Shown here one piece after another: positions 8,486-17,445 of a stretch of 64,000 nucleotides of DNA. The DNA is from Bacillota bacterium (GTDB taxonomy: Bacteria > Bacillota > UBA4882 > UBA8346). A program made the position numbers and the translations under genes. The DNA lies in NCBI GenBank assembly GCA_023436305.1, contig JAEZJQ010000005.1, forward strand, positions 6,603 to 70,602. Direction: 5' to 3'. Under the pieces are notes generated by a model that was not told the DNA's origin, made no database searches, and worked only from the letters and a program-made list of their open reading frames with translations. Positions within the stretch are counted from its first letter, which is position 1, and every line of letters starts with the position of its first letter.

Positions 8486-8929
8486 TTAAAATTTTAACTC
8501 CATGGTCAGGTGTGTGGGCTCAAAACCATGGTTTTTATATAAAGCGCGCATCGGCAAATTTTTGGCGTGAACTTTCCCCACGATACTTTTGGCTCCCAGC
8601 TTCAGGCAATCATTGATTCCTTTCTCCAATAACTGGCCCACAAATTCCGATCCGCGATACGCCTCTTTGATATAGAAGCTCCGAAAGTTCACATACTTTT
8701 CGCCGGTTAACGAATTGGTTTTCATGGCCATCCATAACCAGCCGCAGATTTCACCATCATTATCCAGCACCAGCATCCCCTCTTTTTCTTTGGGAATGGC
8801 TTTTCGTATTTTTTGCTGATGGAACTCCGGATCGGTGATAGCTTCCTCCTGAAAGGATATCAGGGAAATCTCACTCTCATATTCGGCTAAAACCGGTACA
8901 TCTTCCGGTTCGATGGTTCGTATTTTCAT
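8486..8929 (-). CDS. GNAT-family N-acetyltransferase
   Basis: A 147-residue single-domain GNAT. It begins MKIRTIEPEDVPVLAEYE and has the acetyl-CoA-binding segment AYRGSEFVGQLLEKG (a variant of Q/RxxGxG/A), then the C-terminal strand NLPMRALYKNHGFEP typical of the fold. GNATs transfer acetyl groups to amines of small molecules or proteins; the substrate is not predictable. It precedes fkbH and acp with a 16-bp gap and is probably the first gene of that small operon. Confidence 0.8.
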   Translation of the reverse strand: MKIRTIEPEDVPVLAEYESEISLISFQEEAITDPEFHQQKIRKAIPKEKEGMLVLDNDGEICGWLWMAMKTNSLTGEKYVNFRSFYIKEAYRGSEFVGQLLEKGINDCLKLGAKSIVGKVHAKNLPMRALYKNHGFEPTHLTMELKF

Positions 8930-9154
8930 GTTTTACCCCCGATTCCCTTGATGGTTAGCCTTCGGAAAGATAGTGTCCCGGCCTTGGGTTATCTTTTTTG
9001 GGTGGCTGGTGGTATAATCAAGACACCCATTTTTTAAAATAACCGGTATAACTCTAAATTATCCCCGTGAATTACCGGAAACAATATAAGAATACTAAAA
9101 TTACCACTTTTGGTCAACCAATATTCCCGATATTTTACCAACATTCTTACAACA

Positions 9155-9178
9155 AATACCGGCCTGACAGCCGGTATT
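9155..9178 (-). terminator. Possible terminator of the HD-GYP gene
   Basis: An AATACCGGC / GCCGGTATT stem with a six-base loop lies 30 bases past the stop codon at 9212. The downstream U-tract is poor (TGTTG), so termination efficiency is uncertain. Confidence 0.45.
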
Positions 9179-9211
9179 CCGAAACTTAAATTCTTCAACA
9201 GGAAATTCTAG

Positions 9212-10327
9212 TTATTGGTTATCAAACATCATGTACATCTTTTCCGATTCATCATGTCCCAATGTCTCCTGAATGTACGTTTGCATATATTCTTCATCCG
9301 CCAGATTAATCCGGATTGGCTTTTCCAGTTTATTATGACTGCGGTCGAGATAAATTCGTATTTCCGGGCGAAATGGATAACCATGATTGATGCCGATGAC
9401 TTTAGCCACTTCCCCGGTATTCAGCCGGATATAGCTGCCGATGGGATAAATGGCCATACTGGACACCAAAGCCTTTAATATGCGAAGGTCAAACAATGCG
9501 GATTCACCGAGCAGGTTTTTCAGCGCTTCATAAGCCGTCATCCGTCGACGGTGCTTTCGTGAAGAAATACAAGCATCATAAACATCGGATACGGCAATAA
9601 TTTTCCCAAAAAGATGAATGTTATCCCCACTTAACCCGTCAGGATACCCTTTCCCATTCATCCGTTCGTGATGCTGCTTAACTCCCAATAAAACCTCCTC
9701 GTTAAAATCTTCGTTACCGGATAAAATTTCATATCCAAAAATGGGATGCCGCTTAATTTCGGCCCATTCTTCGTCACTTAATGTCCGGTTTTGGTTATAA
9801 ATCGATTTTTCGATGCGCACCATACCCACATCATGAAGCAAAGCGGCCAAACCTAAATTCTTAAGGGATGGCTCATTCATACGCAATTCACGGCCGATAA
9901 TCATGGCTACAATACTTACATTTACCGCATGGGAATACAGGTAATTGTCATGGGTTTTTAGATGGCATAAATTTAAAAGCACATTGCTGTTTAAATCGAT
10001 TTGACTTGCGAGATCACCAATCATACCTTTAAAAATCAACGAATCGCCGTCTCCAAGCTCGGGTTTGGATAATAAATTTCCGGTTAGATTAATGGCTCGT
10101 TCATGGGCGATTTTCATTTGAGGGATAATCGCCTGCTCTTGCTGTTCGCGCAATGAGGGTGAGGGTTCTTCAATATAGGTTTCATCCAACCCCCAGTATG
10201 CCAGTTTGGTAATGAGTTCCGTAGTTAAAATCGTGCCTTCATTCAACATCAAAAGACCGGATGTGTCAAATATATCCTTGGCAACGATCATCCCCGGAAC
10301 CAAGGCGGAAACTTTAATGGTTCTCAT
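9212..10327 (-). CDS. HD-GYP domain cyclic-di-GMP phosphodiesterase
   Basis: A 371-residue cytoplasmic protein. Residues 1-60 form the short N-terminal module common in this group (VSALVPGMIVAKDIF). The HD-GYP domain spans roughly 120-310, with the HD pair at 165-166 (LLHDVGM), an HP metal ligand downstream, and the HHE...GKGYPDGL signature at about 219-232. All key metal and GYP residues are intact, so it should hydrolyse c-di-GMP. No receiver or sensor domain is attached. It follows a CheX-type gene, suggesting a link to motility or surface behaviour. Confidence 0.92.
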   Translation of the reverse strand: MRTIKVSALVPGMIVAKDIFDTSGLLMLNEGTILTTELITKLAYWGLDETYIEEPSPSLREQQEQAIIPQMKIAHERAINLTGNLLSKPELGDGDSLIFKGMIGDLASQIDLNSNVLLNLCHLKTHDNYLYSHAVNVSIVAMIIGRELRMNEPSLKNLGLAALLHDVGMVRIEKSIYNQNRTLSDEEWAEIKRHPIFGYEILSGNEDFNEEVLLGVKQHHERMNGKGYPDGLSGDNIHLFGKIIAVSDVYDACISSRKHRRRMTAYEALKNLLGESALFDLRILKALVSSMAIYPIGSYIRLNTGEVAKVIGINHGYPFRPEIRIYLDRSHNKLEKPIRINLADEEYMQTYIQETLGHDESEKMYMMFDNQ

Positions 10328-10514
10328 TTACCTTCCCCCATTTAAACGCATAGCCTTAAAGGCGAATAATTTTACACGCGGACGCCGTTATGCCACTTCC
10401 ACACGTCATGAACCCAGGCGGTAAATAACGCTTTATTTATCCATAACTGGCAAGCCATGTGCAGCATTGCAGACATGGCCAAGTTATCTTTGAAGCACAG
10501 TCCCCGGACCGGAT
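10328..10514 (-). other. Structured leader between cheX-like and HD-GYP genes
   Basis: On the minus strand the 187-base spacer folds into three nested inverted repeats: a large one with outer arms ATAACT/AGTTAT and inner arms GCCATGT/ACATGGC; a second with outer arms CGTTAT/ATAACG; and a small GCC-TTTAA-GGC near the start codon. It does not match the c-di-GMP-I or -II aptamer signatures by eye. It could be a structured 5' leader or operator region. Confidence 0.4.
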
Positions 10515-10985
10515 TTATTGATCCGCTTCCCGTAAGGCAACATTAATGGTTATTTCACCGTAATCGGTGATCACCGGGATCACTAAAATTTGCAGATCTT
10601 TAAAGGAAACGATGACATCCTTGCCCATAAACAAAGTTGGAGGGGTTATATTGCAGCAATATCCGTTATTCCCAAGCTCCGTAGCCGCATTACCGGTAAT
10701 GATATTCCCCAGTTCACTGATGGCGCTTTTGCCAATCTCGTCAAAATTATCCACCGGCATACCCAATAACATTACCGAGGAAATCTTCGCCGCCGTCTCA
10801 GTGGACATGCTATAAATCACTTGTCCCAAAATATCACCGGTGACCCCAATCACCGTATTGACCTCTTTACCTTCAATGGGAGACGATAATAAACTAAGCT
10901 TTCCCTTGGCTACTTTGGTCTTTCCGACCTTTTCCAATACTACAAAAGCTGCAGAAACAAATGGATTAATAAATTCAACTTTCAT
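10515..10985 (-). CDS. cheX: CheX-like CheY-P phosphatase
   Basis: A 156-residue protein of the CheC/CheX/FliY phosphatase class. The catalytic helix motif E-x2-N is visible in EIGKSAISELGNIITGNA, once as in CheX, with the GDILGQVIYSM strand and a C-terminal ITINVALRE strand completing the fold. These enzymes dephosphorylate CheY-P. A GGAGG precedes the ATG. The only other chemotaxis gene in the window is cheB at 19.8 kb. It precedes the HD-GYP gene, so it may act on a response regulator outside classical chemotaxis. Confidence 0.85.
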   Translation of the reverse strand: MKVEFINPFVSAAFVVLEKVGKTKVAKGKLSLLSSPIEGKEVNTVIGVTGDILGQVIYSMSTETAAKISSVMLLGMPVDNFDEIGKSAISELGNIITGNAATELGNNGYCCNITPPTLFMGKDVIVSFKDLQILVIPVITDYGEITINVALREADQ

Positions 10986-11129
10986 TGGGGTACCTCCTAA
11001 AAATGTAGTCGAATGCGAGCTTGGTAAAATTCACATTTCCCCTGCTAAAGAAGTTTTAATGAACCGGAAGAGAAGGTATTGAGGATTTTTTATTACTAAT
11101 AATAAATATCGGGAAAAATATTTAATAAG

Positions 11130-11157
11130 TTTATATTTATATTTACTTAACCATCAA
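11130..11157 (-). promoter_or_regulatory. Candidate promoter for the cheX-like gene
   Basis: On the minus strand, TTGATG and TATAAA are spaced by 16 bases within a very AT-rich stretch upstream of the gene. The AT-rich flank could act as an UP element. Confidence 0.4.
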
Positions 11158-11225
11158 TGATTATTATTTCACCGCCTTGTTTCAACCTGAGCGATGTAAA
11201 AAATCAGAATTGAATAATCGAAAAC

Positions 11226-11267
11226 AGAGGCTGACTCAAAGTATTTTTTCCCTTCGAGTCAGCCTCT
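11226..11267 (-). terminator. Terminator of the ctsR-clpC operon
   Basis: A 12-bp perfect stem (AGAGGCTGACTC / GAGTCAGCCTCT) with an 18-base loop sits 27 bases after the clpC stop. Read on the minus strand it is followed by GTTTTCG. Confidence 0.75.
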
Positions 11268-11293
11268 TTAGGATGAGTCAATCCATGATTTAC

Positions 11294-13735
11294 TTATTCT
11301 TTCGTAACCGGTTCAAATATCAATTGATCGTTCTGTACATTGGCTTTAATGGCTGAATTTGGCTTTAACGTTCCTTTTAGCAATTCTTCCGATATAGGGT
11401 TCTCAATTAACCGTTGAATCGACCGGCGTAAAGGCCGGGCCCCGAATACCGGATCAAAACCATCCCGGGCCAAAACCTCTTTGGCTTCGGAAGATAATTG
11501 TAAAGTAATCTCTCGCTCAGCCAATTGCTTAATGACCGGTTTCACCATTAAATCAACAATTTCCTTGATTTGCTCCCGGGTTAAGGCATGAAACACGATG
11601 ACTTCGTCGATCCGGTTCAGAAATTCCGGCCGGAAAGTCTTTTTTAGTTCATCAAGGACATTGTCCTTCATCTTCCGATAATTATTACTTTCTTCATCTT
11701 TGCTAATCTGGAAGCCAAATGAACCGGAACGTTCAATCAAATTAGCGCCAACATTGGAAGTCATAATGATCACCGTATTCCGGAAGTCAACTGTCCGGCC
11801 GTGCGCATCGGTTAACCGGCCATCCTCCAAGACTTGAAGCAAAACATTAAAAACTTCCGGATGGGCTTTTTCAATCTCATCCAGCAATACCACTGAATAT
11901 GGTTTACGCCTTACTCTTTCGGTCAATTGGCCCCCTTCTTCATAACCGACATATCCCGGAGGAGAACCGACCAGCCTGGAAACCGTATGTCGTTCCATAT
12001 ACTCGGACATATCCAGCCGGACCATGGCGTTTTCATCCCCAAACAAAGCTTCGGCCAACGCCCTGGCCAATTCGGTTTTTCCAACTCCAGTGGGGCCTAA
12101 GAAGACGAAAGAACCAATGGGGCGTTTGGGGTCCTTCAACCCAGCCCGAGCACGGCGCACAGCTTTCGATACCGCCTCCACCGCTTCATGTTGGCCGACC
12201 AAACGCTGATGGATAATTTCTTCCATTTTCAGCAGGCGCTCTGTCTCTTCTTGTTGTAGTTTGGTCACCGGAACTCCGGTCCATTTGGAAACTATATGGG
12301 CAATCTCTTCCTCGGTAACCGTGGGTTCGGCCATACTACGTTTATTTTTCCATTCGTTTCGTAAACCATCCATTTTTTGGCGTAATTTTTGTTCTTCATC
12401 TCTGAACTCGGCCGCTTTCTCGAATTCTTCATTCTTAATCGCCGACTCTTTTTCCTGTTGCAATAGATTAAGCTGTCCTTCCAGATCTTTTAAATCAGGA
12501 GGGGTAATTGTGGTTTGCAACCGGACCCGGGAAGCGGCTTCATCGATTAAATCAATAGCTTTGTCCGGTAAAAAACGATCCGTAATAAAACGATCCGAAA
12601 GTTTGACCGCCGCGTCAATGGCCGCATCGGTAATTTTAACCCGGTGATGGGCTTCATACCGGTCGCGCAATCCTTGAAGAATGAGTGAAGCCTCTTCTTT
12701 GGTGGGTTCACCCACGATAATCGGTTGAAAACGTCTTTCCAAGGCGGCGTCCTTCTCCACATGTTTACGGTATTCATCTAACGTTGTGGCTCCAATACAT
12801 TGTAATTCGCCGCGGGCCAACGCCGGTTTTAAAATATTGGCGGCATCGATGGCCCCTTCAGCGGCGCCGGCGCCAACCAGAGTATGCATTTCATCAATAA
12901 ATAAAATCACATCGCCGGCATTTCGGATCTCTTCCATGACTTTTTTCATGCGCTCTTCAAATTCGCCCCGGTATTTGGATCCGGCCACCATGGAACCCAT
13001 ATCCAAAGTAACCACTCGTTTGTTTTGTAAAACCTCCGGGACATCGGCCTTGATAATTTTTTGGGCCAGACCTTCGGCGATTGCGGTTTTACCAACCCCC
13101 GGCTCTCCAATCAGCACCGGATTGTTTTTGGTGCGCCGGGATAATACTTGGATTACCCGTTCAATCTCGTTTTCCCGTCCGATAACCGGATCAACTTTGC
13201 CAACCCTGGCCAATTCAGTCAGATCACGGCCAAATTGATTCAAGGTTGTGGTTTTGCTGGAACCGCCCTTTATATGACCGCTGCCATTAAACCCACCGGC
13301 TCCGCCACCGAGAAGATTAATGACTTCTTTACGAACTTTTTCCAGGTCCGCTCCCAAATTCTTTAAAACTTGTGCGGCCACCCCTTCACCCTCCCGGATT
13401 AAACCGAGCAGGATATGTTCGGTGCCCACATAATTATGGCCCATCTGCCGTCCCTCATCCACGGCTAGCTCTAAAACTCTTTTGGCGCGGGGGGTAAAGG
13501 GTATCTCCCCAAAAGGATTGGTCTCTCCGGCACCAATAATCTTCTCAACTTCGCCACGAATTCGATCCAAACCGATTTCCAAGGATTCAAGTGCTTTGGC
13601 CGCCACGCCCTCACCTTCAGCCACCAGCCCTAACAATAAATGTTCCGTCCCAACAACATTATGCCCTAATCGGGCTGCTTCCTGTTGCGCCAGATAAACA
13701 ACTTTTCGAGCCCGTTCCGTAAATCGTTCAAACAT
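11294..13735 (-). CDS. clpC: ATP-dependent Clp protease ATPase subunit ClpC
   Basis: An 813-residue Hsp100 unfoldase with the expected layout: two N-terminal Clp repeats (LAQQEAARLGHNVVGTEHLL and a second copy), first AAA+ domain with GEPGVGKT, a middle UVR-type segment, second AAA+ domain with GPTGVGKT and VLLDEIEKAHPEVFN, and an FGF tripeptide in the ClpP-docking loop. It feeds unfolded or arginine-phosphorylated proteins to ClpP and works with McsA and McsB. It is the last gene of the ctsR operon. A 236-bp spacer with two heptamer-repeat tracts separates it from mcsB. Confidence 0.97.
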   Translation of the reverse strand: MFERFTERARKVVYLAQQEAARLGHNVVGTEHLLLGLVAEGEGVAAKALESLEIGLDRIRGEVEKIIGAGETNPFGEIPFTPRAKRVLELAVDEGRQMGHNYVGTEHILLGLIREGEGVAAQVLKNLGADLEKVRKEVINLLGGGAGGFNGSGHIKGGSSKTTTLNQFGRDLTELARVGKVDPVIGRENEIERVIQVLSRRTKNNPVLIGEPGVGKTAIAEGLAQKIIKADVPEVLQNKRVVTLDMGSMVAGSKYRGEFEERMKKVMEEIRNAGDVILFIDEMHTLVGAGAAEGAIDAANILKPALARGELQCIGATTLDEYRKHVEKDAALERRFQPIIVGEPTKEEASLILQGLRDRYEAHHRVKITDAAIDAAVKLSDRFITDRFLPDKAIDLIDEAASRVRLQTTITPPDLKDLEGQLNLLQQEKESAIKNEEFEKAAEFRDEEQKLRQKMDGLRNEWKNKRSMAEPTVTEEEIAHIVSKWTGVPVTKLQQEETERLLKMEEIIHQRLVGQHEAVEAVSKAVRRARAGLKDPKRPIGSFVFLGPTGVGKTELARALAEALFGDENAMVRLDMSEYMERHTVSRLVGSPPGYVGYEEGGQLTERVRRKPYSVVLLDEIEKAHPEVFNVLLQVLEDGRLTDAHGRTVDFRNTVIIMTSNVGANLIERSGSFGFQISKDEESNNYRKMKDNVLDELKKTFRPEFLNRIDEVIVFHALTREQIKEIVDLMVKPVIKQLAEREITLQLSSEAKEVLARDGFDPVFGARPLRRSIQRLIENPISEELLKGTLKPNSAIKANVQNDQLIFEPVTKE

Positions 13736-13755
13736 TTTGTTTCACCCCTTTTTAT

Positions 13756-13825
13756 AAGTCACAAGTCAAAGGTCAAAAGTAGAAAGTTTAAAGTTAAAAT
13801 TCCAAAGACGAAAACCGCAAGTGAA
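13756..13825. repeat. Degenerate 7-bp tandem repeat inside the clpC operon
   Basis: At least six clear 7-base units in register (AAGTCAC, AAGTCAA, AGGTCAA, AAGTAGA, AAGTTTA, AAGTTAA) decay into AATTCCA, AAGACGA, AAACCGC and AAGTGAA. The tract lies in the mcsB-clpC spacer. Confidence 0.65.
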
Positions 13826-13919
13826 AATCCGGTAAAAGATATAAAAGTCCGTCTTCTCATTATTTATTCCGAGTTGCATTAAGTTTTATGCTATCTTTCA
13901 TTCTTTCGCGATTTCTTTA

Positions 13920-13954
13920 TTCTGTCTTCTGAATTCTGTCTTCTGAATTCTAAT
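13920..13954. repeat. Heptamer repeat TTCTGTC/TTCTGAA
   Basis: Five consecutive 7-base units, TTCTGTC, TTCTGAA, TTCTGTC, TTCTGAA and TTCTAAT, lie just downstream of the mcsB stop. Confidence 0.7.
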
Positions 13955-13971
13955 TTTAATACATCCGGATT

Positions 13972-15027
13972 TTATGAACTCAGCGATTCTCGAATTACTT
14001 TGGCACGGTAAAAATCACGTTCCGCCGGCGATACTTCTTTTCCGATGATCTTTTGTAAAATGGAAGCCTTGGTCAAAAAGATCAGTTTACGGAGAGTCAC
14101 TTTATTGATACCGGAGATGATTCCCAGTTCCACTCCCAACTTAACATCCGATAACAATTTTATGGCTTCCTGGAAAGTTAAAATCCGGGCTTGAGTTAAA
14201 ATCCCGTAAGAACGGCATAGTTTATCTTCAAGTTGGGCTTTGGAATCCTTTAGTAACGCTTCCCGAACTGTTCGTTCTTGCTCAATAGCCTGGCGGCAAA
14301 CGCTTTTCAAATTATTTGTCAAATCAGCCTCCGAACGGCCTAATGTTACCTGATTGGAAATCTGATAAAAATCACCGAATGATTCTGTCCCTTCGCCATA
14401 CATGCCCCTGACATTAACTCCAATATGGCTCAAAGCGGATAAGACCCGTTTTACCTGATCCACCAGAGTTAAACCTGGAAGATGGAGCATGACCGAAGCC
14501 CTGATCCCGGTCCCTGCGTTAGTTGGACAGGCGGTGAGATAACCGCAGCATTCATCAAAACAATATTCCAAAGACTCTTCCAGAAAATCATCGATCTGGT
14601 TGGCCAGATTAAAAGCATTTTCCAGCGAAAATCCCGGCATAATCGTTTGAATTCGCAAATGATCCTCTTCATTCACCATAATACCGATAGATTGCTCCTG
14701 GTTGACAATCAATGACTTAAAGTGCGGTTTCTCAATAAATTGAGGACTACATAAATGTTTTTCCACCAGGATTAAACGATCATTCGGTGTTAAATCTTCA
14801 ATCTGAATTTGGATTAAATCGCCAAGTCTCGATTGAATATTATGAAGCGCTTGCTTTACCGACTCATTCACGGCCGCTAACTGTTTTTCGTTGGCGAAAT
14901 TCGGGAAAGGTATATCTTTCAAATTCCGAGCCAGCCGAATACGGCTGCTAAAGGCTACATCACTGGATTCACCATCCGTAAAAATCCAGCCCGGTAAAAA
15001 ATCCTTTAAAAATTCCTGATTAATCAA
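13972..15027 (-). CDS. mcsB: Protein arginine kinase McsB
   Basis: A 351-residue phosphagen-kinase-type enzyme that phosphorylates arginines on CtsR and misfolded proteins, marking them for ClpCP. The guanidino-kinase features are present: SSRIRLARN near the N-terminus and the catalytic cysteine loop ACPTNAGTGIRAS. The TTG at 15027 is preferred because AAAGGAGG lies seven bases upstream; upstream in-frame ATGs at 15051 and 15045 overlap or precede that site. It lies between mcsA and clpC. Confidence 0.95.
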   Translation of the reverse strand: MINQEFLKDFLPGWIFTDGESSDVAFSSRIRLARNLKDIPFPNFANEKQLAAVNESVKQALHNIQSRLGDLIQIQIEDLTPNDRLILVEKHLCSPQFIEKPHFKSLIVNQEQSIGIMVNEEDHLRIQTIMPGFSLENAFNLANQIDDFLEESLEYCFDECCGYLTACPTNAGTGIRASVMLHLPGLTLVDQVKRVLSALSHIGVNVRGMYGEGTESFGDFYQISNQVTLGRSEADLTNNLKSVCRQAIEQERTVREALLKDSKAQLEDKLCRSYGILTQARILTFQEAIKLLSDVKLGVELGIISGINKVTLRKLIFLTKASILQKIIGKEVSPAERDFYRAKVIRESLSS

Positions 15028-15098
15028 CGAAAGGCCTCCTTTCATTCCCAAAACCGGTTTGCTTCAGCAAATTGTTTAATATAATAAAATAATAATTA

Positions 15099-15611
15099 TT
15101 ATAATTCCCGCTCCCGGCTGCGAATTTCATCGCGCAATGAAGCCGCACGTTCGTAATCTTCCCTGCCTATGGCTTTCTGAAGTTCCGAACGAAGATCCTC
15201 AATTTCCTTGCGAATCCGCACTTTTCCTCCGGTCCGTTTAGGTACTTTCCCAGCATGATGGTCGCTTCCCTGCACCCGTTTTAACAACGGCTCAAGTCCG
15301 CTCCGGAAAGAATTATAACATTCTCCACAACCTAATAAACCGTTATTTCTAAAATCAGAAAAAGTCAGACCACAGCTTTGGCAATAAAGTTCTTTGCCAT
15401 CTACCGTTGGTTGCGGGTAAACACCGAAATCTCCTTCGAGCAAACCGGCAATTAAATTTTGAAACGTAAAATTCGGTCCAAACATAAATCCCAGTTCACT
15501 GCCGACGGACTTGGCGCAAATCTCACATAAATGAAGCTCGGTTTTTTCATAATCCAACATCTTGGTTAAATGAACAGTCGCCGGCCTTTCTTGACATCTC
15601 TGACATAACAT
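15099..15611 (-). CDS. mcsA: McsA, zinc-finger activator of McsB
   Basis: A 170-residue protein with CxxC pairs (LCQRC, LCEIC, YCQSC, GCGEC) forming two zinc modules, and a C-terminal UVR helix (AIGREDYERAASLRDEI). McsA activates the McsB arginine kinase and modulates CtsR. The ATG at 15611 is used, with GAGGTGA just upstream; a GTG at 15620 lies inside that ribosome binding site. It is 47 bp upstream of the annotated mcsB coding region's spacer and shares the ctsR operon. Confidence 0.93.
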   Translation of the reverse strand: MLCQRCQERPATVHLTKMLDYEKTELHLCEICAKSVGSELGFMFGPNFTFQNLIAGLLEGDFGVYPQPTVDGKELYCQSCGLTFSDFRNNGLLGCGECYNSFRSGLEPLLKRVQGSDHHAGKVPKRTGGKVRIRKEIEDLRSELQKAIGREDYERAASLRDEIRSREREL

Positions 15612-15686
15612 GGCAATCACCTCGCGTAGCTGAATTTAAATAAACGTTAATTTTACACCACCGATTACGAACTCGGCTATACGCTT

Positions 15687-16151
15687 TTACGTCTGTTCCT
15701 GGCTTCCCAGCACCAGCAGTAATGCTTTTAAAAATTTCGCCCGCAGACAATCCGCATACTCCGCAGGAAGATCCGCGAATTCTTTGATCATCATCTGAAA
15801 AGCCATTTGCGCGGCATCGGCGTTAATTAATTCCTTGTTTACCAAATTAATGAGCAAACCCTCGGCATCATTTTCGCAAATTGACTTGGGGATTAATTCT
15901 TCAATCAATTGGGGCAGATTATCCGCACTTTGCCATTTCACCTGGGTAATCCGAATATAGCCCCCTCCACCCCGTTTGCTTTCCACGATAAAACCGCGAT
16001 CCAGCGTGAACCGGGTCTCAAGTACATAGTTTATTTGCGAAGGAGCGCAACGGAATATTTTCGCCAATTCACGGCGTTGTAACTCCACCATTTGGTTTTG
16101 TAGTAATATCCCTCGAAGATATTGCTCGATAAGTTCAGCTAAGTTTCTCAT
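15687..16151 (-). CDS. ctsR: Heat-shock repressor CtsR
   Basis: A 154-residue class III heat-shock repressor. The winged helix-turn-helix is at residues 20-65, ending in the diagnostic glycine-rich wing RGGGGYIRI. The C-terminal helical domain is the McsB target. CtsR represses its own operon and other clp genes through direct heptad repeats, and such an operator lies 19 bases upstream of the start. First gene of ctsR-mcsA-mcsB-clpC. Confidence 0.95.
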   Translation of the reverse strand: MRNLAELIEQYLRGILLQNQMVELQRRELAKIFRCAPSQINYVLETRFTLDRGFIVESKRGGGGYIRITQVKWQSADNLPQLIEELIPKSICENDAEGLLINLVNKELINADAAQMAFQMMIKEFADLPAEYADCLRAKFLKALLLVLGSQEQT

Positions 16152-16169
16152 GCTGATCTACCATCCTTA

Positions 16170-16186
16170 TCTGACCTTATTTGACC
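16170..16186 (-). promoter_or_regulatory. CtsR operator
   Basis: On the minus strand the sequence GGTCAAATAAGGTCAGA matches the CtsR heptad direct repeat GGTCAAA-NNN-GGTCAAA with one mismatch. It is directly ahead of ctsR, consistent with autoregulation. Confidence 0.85.
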
Positions 16187-16336
16187 TTATTGTAAATCAA
16201 CTACACGTGAAAAAACAAGGGAAGGTTTTCGTAATTTCCTTCCCAAATAGGCCGATATTAACCTTTAGCTTTCTATATGTCTGTTTCTTATCAATTTACG
16301 TCAATTTTAACCCACCGCTTATTGTATTGGATGGCG

Positions 16337-17305
16337 CTAATTTGGAGCATGCATCGATGAAAAGTATGGTAAAGGATTTATCTTCCGTCCGTCCCGCTCC
16401 ACCTCGAAATGAAGATGGCTACCATAAGCGCGGCCTGTAGCCCCCACCAATCCTATCAGTGCGTTTTGGGCCACCATTTGGCCGTTTTTTACCAATATTG
16501 CGGATAAATGGCCGTAATATGTTCGAACCCGGCCATGGTTAATCATAACCAATTTCCCATATCCGCCCTGCCATCCAGCGAATGCCACTCTTCCGGCCAA
16601 GGCGGCTTTTACCGGCGTACCGGTTGAGGCCACCAGATCAATCCCGGAATGCATTCTTCCCCAACGGAACCCGAAACGGGAACTTAACCTGCCGGATACC
16701 GGACGAATGATTTGAAATCGTCTAAAATTTAAATCACGGGATTTAAAGTTGCCGGGCAATGGAAAACGCGGCAAGTAGATGGCTTGTCCGGGTGTACATT
16801 CCGGATAAACGCGAAAAGACCCGCTAACTGGGTTTAACCGTCTCACTTGCCATGGCTCCAAATTATATATGGCGCATAAACGTTTCCAGGTATCGCCGGG
16901 CTTGGGTTCATACTCTTGGAGGTTTTTAAGGGCATAATTTACCGGTGGAATGTAAATTTTGGTATCTACAGCCAACCGGTTGGAATTCCGGATATGATTG
17001 ATGGCAAGTAGTTCCGGTAATGACACGAAGTAACTTTGGCTTATCCGGTAAAGCGTATCTCCCTTTTTTAAATAATAAACGGTGGTTCCCGGCGGTAAAC
17101 ACTCCAGCCAGTCCACGGAGGGACGGATTATTCCCCCCATGTTTCCCTGATTTCCCAAATCCTGATTACCCGGGCTTTCCCCCTGTAAGGGAGCGTACCC
17201 TATCAATATTATCATGAACCAAAGTAGAAGGAATAGTTGCTGTTTAATTCCAAATTTTATAAATTCACGAATTAAATTTTCATATACCCTCGGTTTTCGC
17301 TTCAC
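16337..17305 (-). CDS. Secreted LysM / M23 zinc metallopeptidase
   Basis: A 322-residue cell-wall hydrolase. A hydrophobic anchor or signal segment (about 22-40) is followed by a LysM domain (YYLKKGDTLYRISQSYF), a second LysM-like region (YEPKPGDTWKRLCAIYNL) and a C-terminal M23 domain with zinc ligands in HSGIDLV and HLHFEVERDG, plus the strand YYGHLS. Family members cut peptidoglycan cross-bridges in growth, division or sporulation, or act as LytM-type activators. All ligands are present, so it is probably catalytic. The start is GTG behind GGGGGAG. Confidence 0.9.
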   Translation of the reverse strand: MKRKPRVYENLIREFIKFGIKQQLFLLLWFMIILIGYAPLQGESPGNQDLGNQGNMGGIIRPSVDWLECLPPGTTVYYLKKGDTLYRISQSYFVSLPELLAINHIRNSNRLAVDTKIYIPPVNYALKNLQEYEPKPGDTWKRLCAIYNLEPWQVRRLNPVSGSFRVYPECTPGQAIYLPRFPLPGNFKSRDLNFRRFQIIRPVSGRLSSRFGFRWGRMHSGIDLVASTGTPVKAALAGRVAFAGWQGGYGKLVMINHGRVRTYYGHLSAILVKNGQMVAQNALIGLVGATGRAYGSHLHFEVERDGRKINPLPYFSSMHAPN

Positions 17306-17445
17306 ATTCTCCCCCTGCTTGACTTCGAAATCTTTAAATAGTTTATCTCCATTTAAAGAAACGTATACCGGGGAGCGGCGCTTTAATCACCTGCAGGCGC
17401 TAAAAATCACCCTTGCGCTTGGTGGCCTTTCTGATTTTCAAAAAT

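Noticed and set aside
12786..13238. Long plus-strand frames opposite clpC and other large genes
   Set aside because: Antisense shadows created by codon bias in the true genes; the clpC frame carries all family motifs.
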